Shown here: in pieces, positions 16,719-23,065 of the stretch
Numbering within the stretch: position 1 is the stretch's first letter
Layout: each line of letters opens with the position of its first letter
DNA from: Collinsella bouchesdurhonensis
Lineage (GTDB): Bacteria; Actinomycetota; Coriobacteriia; Coriobacteriales; Coriobacteriaceae
Assembly (NCBI RefSeq): GCF_900155365.1
Contig: NZ_LT699742.1
Coordinates: forward strand, 143,729-207,728
DNA: 64,000 nt
Reading direction: 5' to 3'
Notes under the pieces: model-generated
Told to the model about the DNA's origin: nothing
Seen by the model: the letters and a program-made list of their open reading frames with translations, nothing else
Databases searched by the model: none
Made by a program: the position numbers and the translations under genes

Positions 16719-16940
16719 ATTGGCGCTGGCATAGGGTTTGATTTTCTATGCAAAGAGGCATGGGCACGAACTCGCTGGGGCGACTATGTGGTTTCGCATC
16801 CCTCTCGCTGTCGGAGACGTTTGTCTAACAAACGCCCTGATTGGGGTGATTGTTCCCGTTTGTGCCAAATAGCCGCGTTGGGGAGTTTGAGCGCGCATGC
16901 TGGCATTAAACGAGAATTAGCAGTGCTGGGACCGAGATAG
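16719..16940 (+). other. Open frame of unrecognised coding-like sequence, possibly a gene remnant
   Basis: After the HTH gene, codons 16719-16940 stay open for 73 triplets with no ATG, GTG or TTG near the left end. The frame begins just after a TAA and reads as a basic, Trp-rich peptide (ARTRWGDYV...SHPSR...RRRLSNKRPDW). I do not recognise it. It lies between the HTH gene and the permease fragment and may be the tail of a decayed gene. The remainder of 16941-17122 shows nothing I can name. Confidence 0.25.
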
Positions 16941-17122
16941 GGGCCTTGCAAGAATAGGGCCCAAAGGGAATCTGCCTAGGATTGGCTGTAGATCGAGGCT
17001 CGGCGTTGTTTTAGCACGACGGCACCGCAGCTGCGGTTTAGCGCGTCGCCCAGAGCGGTGCCGCCACTGCAGAGTGTCCCATCGAAAAAGGACTGCCTGC
17101 GGGCCCCCTTATTCTCAAGTAT

Positions 17123-17290
17123 ATGCAGAAGGTACTGGGCGGCTTGATGATCATGCCGGCGGTTATCGCTGCCAGCGTCAATACTATCTGGCCGGAAGCT
17201 CTTCGGATTGGCGGTCCCACTACGGGCTCGTTCTCCACCGGCGCTATGACCACCATCGGCATCGAGCGCTTCGATTTAATGGCTCCTTAG
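17123..17290 (+). pseudogene. N-terminal fragment of a KdgT-like 2-keto-3-deoxygluconate permease
   Basis: Fifty-five residues are readable before a TAG at 17288. The segment QKVLGGLMIMPAVIAASVNT, then PEALRIGGPTTGSFSTGAM, strongly resembles the first transmembrane region of 2-keto-3-deoxygluconate permeases (family pattern IPGGLMxxPLxxGAxxNTFFPxALxIGGFT). Similarity fades after about residue 45, and the other roughly 270 residues are absent, so this is a truncated relic. Its presence directly upstream of genes for keto-deoxy-phosphogluconate metabolism suggests an older sugar-acid locus replaced by the PTS. The call rests on remembered family patterns. Confidence 0.5.
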
Positions 17291-17492
17291 AAGAGATGAA
17301 CTGTATCGATAAGGCGGAATGCATACCGGTACAATATCCGCTCACGGATAAAAATACACCGTTCATGCGCTTTAGTTTGCTACGAAATAGCACCTCTATT
17401 TCAAATCAATTACGAAGAAAAATAGCAATCTACCAGCAGGAGTAATGCTGAAGAAACAGTTTGGTAAGCATTTAGAATTAAACCGGAACAAT

Positions 17493-17524
17493 TTGACAAT
17501 AAGTACCGCTGAGAATAGATTCTC
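17493..17524 (+). promoter_or_regulatory. PTS operon promoter with palindromic operator over the -10
   Basis: TTGACA (17493-17498), a 17-base spacer and TAGATT (17516-17521) make a good sigma-70 promoter. The 14-base perfect palindrome GAGAATAGATTCTC (17511-17524) covers the -10 box, the classic position for a repressor. A related GAAT-N3-ATTC palindrome lies over the -10 upstream of the GntR gene (22157-22167), suggesting the same regulator binds both. Confidence 0.6.
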
Positions 17525-17583
17525 ACTTGTAATCAGCCTGGGCAAACAGGTTCGGGCACGGCGATTGTCGAAGGAGAATCAGC

Positions 17584-17988
17584 GTGGACAAAGAGACCAA
17601 AATCGTGCTTCTCACGCATGGCGGATGGGGTTCGAATCTTGTTTCGAGCATCGAGATGATTGCGGGCAAGATCGAGTGCGTGCATGAAATCGCCCTCAAG
17701 CCGGCCTACACGCTTCCGGAGTACATGACGATGGTTCGCGAGTACACCGATACCATCTCTTCGGATTCGATTATCATGGTCGATCTGTTTGGCGGTACGC
17801 CCTCCAACGTGGCGGCGGCGATTGGCAATCAGACCGGCATGCACGTGTTTGCCGGACTCAATGCTCCCATGTTGCTCGAGGCATGCCTGGAGCTGCAAAA
17901 CACGGGTTCGCTTGATTACGACGCGATCCTTAACGCAGGTAGCGCTGCCTGCATGGATGTTGTGGCAACCGTAAAGAAAAACATGTAA
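17584..17988 (+). CDS. PTS mannose/sorbose-family EIIA component
   Basis: A 134-residue cytoplasmic phosphocarrier. The phosphorylated His is residue 12 in LLTHGGWGSNL, and VDLFGGTPSNVAA is the family hallmark. It receives phosphate from HPr and passes it to EIIB. GTG start at 17584 with AAGGAG (17571-17576). It is first in an operon with EIIB, the membrane component and, after a strong hairpin, two catabolic genes. Family subtype (glucosaminate rather than mannose) is inferred from those genes. Confidence 0.9.
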   Translation: MDKETKIVLLTHGGWGSNLVSSIEMIAGKIECVHEIALKPAYTLPEYMTMVREYTDTISSDSIIMVDLFGGTPSNVAAAIGNQTGMHVFAGLNAPMLLEACLELQNTGSLDYDAILNAGSAACMDVVATVKKNM

Positions 17989-18005
17989 GGAAAGGGGGAA
18001 AGAGC

Positions 18006-18497
18006 ATGGGTAATCTCGTTCTTACGCGTATCGACTCGCGCCTTATTCACGGTCAGGTCATGACTAAATGGGTTAATCAGGTGCAGGCGAACAAGATCAT
18101 CGTTGTGAGCGACGAGCTCGCGAACGATGAGTTCATGAGGAGCATCTACCTCATGTCGGCGCCGGCGGGCATCGAGGTCGTCTGTCTCACCGAGGCACAG
18201 GCTGTCGAGGAGTACCAGAAGGACGTTTTTGGCAACGGCAACGTATTGTTGCTGCTTCCGAGCCTTGCTGCACTGAAGAACATCTACGACGCTGGCGTCA
18301 AGGTAACGTCTGCGCAGGTGGGCGGCCTTGGCGGCGGTCCTGAGCGCAAGGTCGTGTTCCAAAACATCACGCTTGATGATGCTGATGCCGAGATTTTGGA
18401 GCACCTGGCTGGCGATGGCATGGACATCATCTTCCAGACCATCCCCGAGGACGCACCGCAGAAGGTCGACTCGATTCTTAAGAAATATCGCGCTTAG
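18006..18497 (+). CDS. PTS mannose/sorbose-family EIIB component
   Basis: A 163-residue protein opening with LTRIDSRLIHGQVMTKW; His15 is the phosphorylation site that passes phosphate to the incoming sugar. The rest is the compact Rossmann-like EIIB fold, and length matches the family. Seventeen bases separate it from EIIA, with GGAAAGGGGG upstream. Separate EIIA and EIIB polypeptides, rather than the fused ManX form, are typical of sugar-acid and amino-sugar systems. Confidence 0.9.
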   Translation: MGNLVLTRIDSRLIHGQVMTKWVNQVQANKIIVVSDELANDEFMRSIYLMSAPAGIEVVCLTEAQAVEEYQKDVFGNGNVLLLLPSLAALKNIYDAGVKVTSAQVGGLGGGPERKVVFQNITLDDADAEILEHLAGDGMDIIFQTIPEDAPQKVDSILKKYRA

Positions 18498-18530
18498 CAA
18501 CGTTATGAATCACTGTTTTAGGAGGTCAGC

Positions 18531-20129
18531 ATGAGTACTCTCGGTATTGCCATTTGCATGGGCATCTATTACTGGATTGCCCGCCTGCGTTTTGGCTACA
18601 CCATTTCTAGTGCCCTGCTCCAGCCCGCGACGATCGGCGTGTTCGTCGGTCTGATTACCGGCCAGATGGTCACCGCTATGGAGATCGGCGCTGCTTTGCA
18701 GCTCGTCTACCTGGGTGTTACGTCCACCCCTGGCGGCAATGTTCCTAACGATCCCGCTCTTGCCGGCTGCATCGCCATCCCCCTGGGCGTCATGTCCGGC
18801 ATGTCCCCCGAGCTCGCCGTTGCCCTGGCTGTGCCCTTCGGCATCATTGGCGTGTTCGTTGACCAGCTGCGTCGTACCACCAACGCCTTCTGGGTTCACC
18901 TGGCAGACAAGTATGCCGAGGACGCCAACACCGCTGGCATCTATCGCTGCGCTTACCTGTATCCGGCGCTCATGGGCTTCGTGATCCGCTTCCCGTTCGT
19001 CTTCGCTATCGACTTTTTGGGTGCCGATTGGGCACAGGGCCTCATCAACGCCCTTCCCGCTGTCCTCACCCATTCCTTCGAGGTCATGGGCGGCATCCTT
19101 CCCGCCCTCGGCTTTGCCCTGACCATCATGGTTATCGGCAAGAAGGAGCTCATCCCCTTCTTCTTCCTGGGCTACTTTGCCGTTGCTTACCTGGGCATCC
19201 CTGTCATGGGTATGGCTATCTTCGGCCTGATCATCGCTCTCGTGCTCCGCATGATCATGTTCCCCGAGGCTGCTAACGCAAAGGTGACCGCTACCTCCGA
19301 GGAAGACGTGAAGGAAAAGAGCGGCCTTCTCAACAAGCAGGATGTTACCAAGTCGTTCTGGCTGTACTACTTTGGCTGCGAGGAGTCCAACTCCTACGAG
19401 CGTCTGCAGAGCCTTGTGTACTGCGCTTCCATGATTCCCTGCCTGAAGAAGCTCTATCCCAAGAAGGAGGACCTGTCCGAGGCTCTCAAGCGTCACCTGG
19501 CCTTCTTTAACACCGAGGGTACGCTTGGCGGCGTGATCCAGGGCATCTCCATCGCCATGGAGGAAGAGGCTGCAACCGAGGGCACCGTTCCTGGCTCCGC
19601 CATCACCTCCATCAAGACCGGCCTCATGGGCCCCATTGCAGGCATGGGCGACGGTATCGTTTGGGCTGTTGTTATGCCCATCATCTACGGCGTCTTCATC
19701 CCGTATGCTTCCCAGGGCAGCGCTCTTGGCGGCATCATGCCCCTGATTCTGTGGCCTGGCATTACGATCTTCATCCAGTACTTCATGACGCATCGTGGCT
19801 ACAAGCTTGGCCGCCAGTCCATCACCGGCATCCTTCAGTCCGGCATGATGCAGTCCATCATCTTTGCTGCTAACGTGCTTGGTCTGATCATGATGGGCGC
19901 CCTTTCCAGCTCCTACATCGCGATCAGCACTCCGTTCCAGATCACCATGGGCGCTGGCAACACCCTCGTGTTCCAGGAAATCCTGGACGCTGTCGTCCCC
20001 GGTATCCTGCCGCTCGTGGCTGTGTTCGGCATCTACTTCTACATGCAGAAGAAGGGCCCGCGCTACAACGTCATCCTGCTGTCGATTATCGTCATCAGTG
20101 TTGTGTGCGCTCTCCTTGGCATCCTCTAA
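18531..20129 (+). CDS. Fused PTS mannose-family EIIC-EIID membrane component
   Basis: A 532-residue protein joining two normally separate subunits. Residues 1 to about 255 are EIIC: multiple membrane helices, and the motifs GYTISSALLQPATIGVFVGL and GVTSTPGGNVPNDPALA. After an acidic/Lys linker (about 256-280), residues 285-532 are EIID: NKQDVTKSFWLYYFGCEESNSYERLQSL, FFNTEGTLGGVIQGISIAMEEE and IKTGLMGPIAGMGDG. Together they form the channel that brings the sugar across the membrane for phosphorylation. The frame is continuous, so the fusion is in the sequence as given. AGGAGG lies eight bases before the ATG. Confidence 0.88.
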   Translation: MSTLGIAICMGIYYWIARLRFGYTISSALLQPATIGVFVGLITGQMVTAMEIGAALQLVYLGVTSTPGGNVPNDPALAGCIAIPLGVMSGMSPELAVALAVPFGIIGVFVDQLRRTTNAFWVHLADKYAEDANTAGIYRCAYLYPALMGFVIRFPFVFAIDFLGADWAQGLINALPAVLTHSFEVMGGILPALGFALTIMVIGKKELIPFFFLGYFAVAYLGIPVMGMAIFGLIIALVLRMIMFPEAANAKVTATSEEDVKEKSGLLNKQDVTKSFWLYYFGCEESNSYERLQSLVYCASMIPCLKKLYPKKEDLSEALKRHLAFFNTEGTLGGVIQGISIAMEEEAATEGTVPGSAITSIKTGLMGPIAGMGDGIVWAVVMPIIYGVFIPYASQGSALGGIMPLILWPGITIFIQYFMTHRGYKLGRQSITGILQSGMMQSIIFAANVLGLIMMGALSSSYIAISTPFQITMGAGNTLVFQEILDAVVPGILPLVAVFGIYFYMQKKGPRYNVILLSIIVISVVCALLGIL

Positions 20130-20148
20130 TAGCCAATCTGGCGCCAAC

Positions 20149-20194
20149 GCCGCTGGCAGCGCAAGGCTCCTCTTGGCGCTGCCAGCGGCTTTAC
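20149..20194 (+). terminator. Strong hairpin after the PTS genes
   Basis: A perfect 14-base stem (20149-20162 with 20176-20189) is followed by TTTACT. It probably lowers but may not abolish read-through into the two catabolic genes, letting transporter and enzyme levels differ. Confidence 0.75.
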
Positions 20195-20232
20195 TGTATC
20201 TATGGATTCATTGATATATGAGAGGATTGACC

Positions 20233-21342
20233 TTGAGCATCTATCAAAACATCGGTTTGAAGCGTGTAGTCAACGCATCTGGTCGCGTGACCAAGCTTGG
20301 CGTTTCGACCATTAGCGACAAGGTTGCTGCAGCTGCGGTTGAGGGTGCAAGCTCCTATGTTGTGATCGACGACCTTATTGATCGCGCGGGCGAGCTGATC
20401 GCGGAGCATACCGGAGCCGAGGGCGCTTGCGTGACGTCTTGCGCTTCGGCGGCGCTGGCTCTGTCCATCGCCGGCTTGGTGACGCGCGGTCAGTGGACCG
20501 CAGTCTACAAGCTTCCCGATCCCTGCGGGGCGCCAAACGAGGTGGTTCTTCAGAAGGGCCATTCGATCGACTTTGGCGCGCCCATCCAGACCATGATTCG
20601 TCTTGGCGGCGGTTGCCCTGTCGAGTGTGGCCAGGCAAACGAGGTACACCCCGAGGATATCGAGGAGGCCATCACCGATAAAACCGTATGCCTGCTCTAC
20701 GTGAAGAGCCACCATTGCGTGCAAAAGGGCATGGTTGATATCGAGACGATGCGTGACATCGCTCACGTCCATAACCTCCCCTTTGTGATGGACTGCGCCG
20801 CCGAGGAGGATTTCCGCAAGTACATCGCCCTGGGCGCCGATATCGTTTGCTACTCGGGCGCAAAGGCGCTTGAGGCTACGACCTCGGGATTTATGTGCGG
20901 CAAGCGCGAGTATGCCGAATGGGCAAAGCGCCAATATCACGGTGTGGGACGCGCCATGAAAGTGGGCAAGGAGCAGATCATGGGTCTTCTTGCCGCGCTC
21001 GATCAGTACGAGGCGCGCGATCATGCCGCCGAAGTTGAGGTCAACGTGGCGAAGATCGATTGGCTTGTCAACGAGATTAATCAGATTCGCGGTTTGCATG
21101 CTGAGAAGATTCAGGACGAGGCGGGACGTGCGATTTTCCGCTGTCGCATCACGTTCGATTCCGAGGCCCCTGCGGGGCTCACCATGGAGCAGGTCAACGA
21201 GAAACTTGTTTCGGGCGATCCGATTGTGTGGGCTCGTACGGAGTTTTTGAACCTTGGGAAGATCGATTTCGACCCGCGTCCGATGCTCGAGGGCGATAAG
21301 GAACTTATTGTCGAAGTGCTCAAACAGATTATGGAGGGCTAA
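20233..21342 (+). CDS. dgaE: PLP-dependent D-glucosaminate-6-phosphate ammonia lyase, DgaE-like
   Basis: A 369-residue fold type I PLP enzyme of the SelA-like group. It opens with IYQNIGLKRVVNASGRVTKLGVS, a DgaE signature. MDCAAEEDF holds the PLP-ring Asp and CYSGAKALEATTSGF the PLP-binding Lys. DgaE converts glucosaminate-6-phosphate to 2-keto-3-deoxygluconate-6-phosphate and ammonia. TTG 20233 lies six bases after AGAGGA and gives the usual N-terminus; ATG 20218 would add five residues but has no ribosome site. The DgaF-like gene follows four bases later. The substrate is inferred from family and the neighbouring aldolase and PTS. Confidence 0.78.
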   Translation: MSIYQNIGLKRVVNASGRVTKLGVSTISDKVAAAAVEGASSYVVIDDLIDRAGELIAEHTGAEGACVTSCASAALALSIAGLVTRGQWTAVYKLPDPCGAPNEVVLQKGHSIDFGAPIQTMIRLGGGCPVECGQANEVHPEDIEEAITDKTVCLLYVKSHHCVQKGMVDIETMRDIAHVHNLPFVMDCAAEEDFRKYIALGADIVCYSGAKALEATTSGFMCGKREYAEWAKRQYHGVGRAMKVGKEQIMGLLAALDQYEARDHAAEVEVNVAKIDWLVNEINQIRGLHAEKIQDEAGRAIFRCRITFDSEAPAGLTMEQVNEKLVSGDPIVWARTEFLNLGKIDFDPRPMLEGDKELIVEVLKQIMEG

Positions 21343-21345
21343 ATT

Positions 21346-22080
21346 ATGCCGATTAACTACTACAACGACCGTGTTTGCCTGAATGTTCTGGGCGGATCGC
21401 TGCAGAATGCCGCCGATATCTACAAGGCTGCCGAGAGCCATGTTGAAGTTGGCGTTCTTACCGCCGATTACGAGACTGTCGAGGCTGCTATCGAGGACAT
21501 GAGCAAGTACATGGATGTCCTTGAGGGCAATCTTTCGGTTGGTCTGGGTGGCGGCAATCCCAATCAGTGGCGCGCCGTGGCCGAGGTCGCAAAGGAGATC
21601 AAGGCCAATCACTTCAACCAGGCCTTCTGCGCTGTCTCTGCCACCCGTGCAAACGTGGGTAACGATGAGTGCCACATTAACGCCATGGTTGGCCCTTCCG
21701 GAACTCCCGGTCTGGTTAAGATCTCGACGGGTCCGCTTTCCCGCGAGTGTGCCGAGCCCGCGCTGGTTCCCGCCGATACTCTGATCGCCATCGTGAAGGA
21801 GATGGGCGGCAACTCGCTCAAGTTCTTCCCCATGGGCGGCCTCAAGGTCAAAGAGGAGCTCAAGGCGGTTTCCGAGGCTTGTGCACGCCAGGACTTCATC
21901 TTGGAGCCGACGGGCGGCATCGACCTGGAGAACTTCGAGGAGATTATGCATATCATCCTGGACGCCGGTGTGCCTAAGGTGATCCCGCATGTCTATAGCT
22001 CGATTATCGATAAGGCTACGGGCAATACGCGCATCGAGGATGTTGAGCGTCTCCTTGCTATGGTCAAGGCTATGGTGTAG
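21346..22080 (+). CDS. dgaF: 2-keto-3-deoxy-6-phosphogluconate aldolase, DgaF-like
   Basis: A 244-residue class I aldolase of the DgaF/KDGP aldolase family. GNSLKFFPMGGLK carries the likely Schiff-base Lys, and FILEPTGGIDLENF forms the phosphate-binding end of the barrel. It should split 2-keto-3-deoxygluconate-6-phosphate into pyruvate and glyceraldehyde-3-phosphate, finishing the pathway begun by the PTS and DgaE. The protein is longer than Eda, as DgaF proteins are. The gene begins just after the dgaE stop with GGAGGG upstream, so the two are co-translated. Confidence 0.8.
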   Translation: MPINYYNDRVCLNVLGGSLQNAADIYKAAESHVEVGVLTADYETVEAAIEDMSKYMDVLEGNLSVGLGGGNPNQWRAVAEVAKEIKANHFNQAFCAVSATRANVGNDECHINAMVGPSGTPGLVKISTGPLSRECAEPALVPADTLIAIVKEMGGNSLKFFPMGGLKVKEELKAVSEACARQDFILEPTGGIDLENFEEIMHIILDAGVPKVIPHVYSSIIDKATGNTRIEDVERLLAMVKAMV

Positions 22081-22156
22081 GCATCGTTAGTGCAGTAATA
22101 CGGTGTAGATGTTCCCATGGCGGGGTCTTATCGTAAAAATTGGCCCTTGCCTGTGG

Positions 22157-22170
22157 GAATATAATTCTAG
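22157..22170 (+). promoter_or_regulatory. -10 box and palindrome upstream of the GntR gene
   Basis: TATAAT (22160-22165) lies within the palindrome GAATATAATTC (22157-22167), which overlaps a second one, ATTCTAGAAT (22164-22173). No strong -35 is seen. The GAAT/ATTC half-sites match those over the PTS promoter at 17511-17524, consistent with autoregulation. Confidence 0.45.
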
Positions 22171-22250
22171 AATGCATTGAGTCGGGTTCCGATACGCTTG
22201 GGATCCGATTCGACTTACTTGACATGTCTAGCATGGTGGTTTGAGGGTTA

Positions 22251-22973
22251 GTGGCAAAATACAAGGACATCGTTAAAGATATCGAGGGCTGTATTCGAAG
22301 AGGTGATCTGCAGCCTTACGATCAGCTGCCTACGGTTGTAGAGATGACCAAGGCGTATCACGTGAGCCGCACGACAATCGAGCAGGTTATGGATGAACTC
22401 GAGAAGCGCGGTCTCGTTTCGCGCAAGCGCGGATCGGGCGTATACGTGAAGAAAGTTGCGACGCAGTCCTTCGACAAGCCGCTCAACACCATTTCCCTCA
22501 CCGACGATATCGATGTCAATCTTGCCAAGCACCCGAGCTGCACGGTCCACGAGTTCACCGTGGTCAAACCCGATGAGCACGTGCGCCACGAGCTTGGCTT
22601 GCATGAGTTTAGCTTTACGTTCTATATCGAACGCTCGCATCTGCATAACGGGCAGGCAATTGATGTGCAGTACCTCTATTATCCGGTCGAGATTTTTAGG
22701 GATATTCGCCTGACGTCTGCCGAGACATCTATTCGTCAATGGATTGATGAGAATTACGATGTCACGCCCGATAGCTTCCATAAGACGCTACGAGCGGTGA
22801 CGGCGTCGGAGCACGAGTGCGAGATCTTGGATATTCCCGAGGGTTCGCCCCTGCTTGAGGTCGAGCAGATCGGCTATCTGGATGATGGCCGTCCTTTCGA
22901 GAGCCTGGTAGCCCGATTCCCCGGAGACCGCTCTGAGTATCAGACCATCGACTCCGATTCATTGCCCGTTTAA
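22251..22973 (+). CDS. GntR-family regulator with UTRA ligand domain
   Basis: A 240-residue HutC/GntR-type repressor. The winged HTH is residues 1-70 (IRRGDLQPYDQLPTVVEMTKAYHVSRTTIEQVMDELEKRGLVSRKRGSGVYV) and the UTRA effector domain is about 90-235 (SPLLEVEQIGYLDDGRPFESLVARFPGD). UTRA domains usually bind phosphorylated sugars or sugar acids, fitting control of the adjacent PTS and DgaE/DgaF genes by a pathway intermediate. GTG start at 22251 after GAGGG. The gene is about 170 bases from dgaF with its own promoter. Confidence 0.82.
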   Translation: MAKYKDIVKDIEGCIRRGDLQPYDQLPTVVEMTKAYHVSRTTIEQVMDELEKRGLVSRKRGSGVYVKKVATQSFDKPLNTISLTDDIDVNLAKHPSCTVHEFTVVKPDEHVRHELGLHEFSFTFYIERSHLHNGQAIDVQYLYYPVEIFRDIRLTSAETSIRQWIDENYDVTPDSFHKTLRAVTASEHECEILDIPEGSPLLEVEQIGYLDDGRPFESLVARFPGDRSEYQTIDSDSLPV

Positions 22974-23003
22974 TTTGCTCGTTTTCAACGTGCCCAGCAC
23001 AAC

Positions 23004-23039
23004 GAAGGCCTCCCTGTTCATGCGAACGGGGAGGCCTTC
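23004..23039. terminator. Hairpin between convergent genes
   Basis: A 16-base near-perfect stem (23004-23019 with 23024-23039, one mismatch) has a four-base loop and sits between the convergent regulator and ABC transporter genes. T-tracts are poor on both strands. Confidence 0.6.
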
Positions 23040-23065
23040 AAGCGTTACTGCGTTTTCGATGCAGG

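Noticed and set aside
18510-20147. 545-codon minus-strand frame opposite the PTS EIIC-EIID gene
   Set aside because: Highly charged His/Asp/Glu-rich translation typical of antisense to a membrane protein; no ribosome site or family motif.
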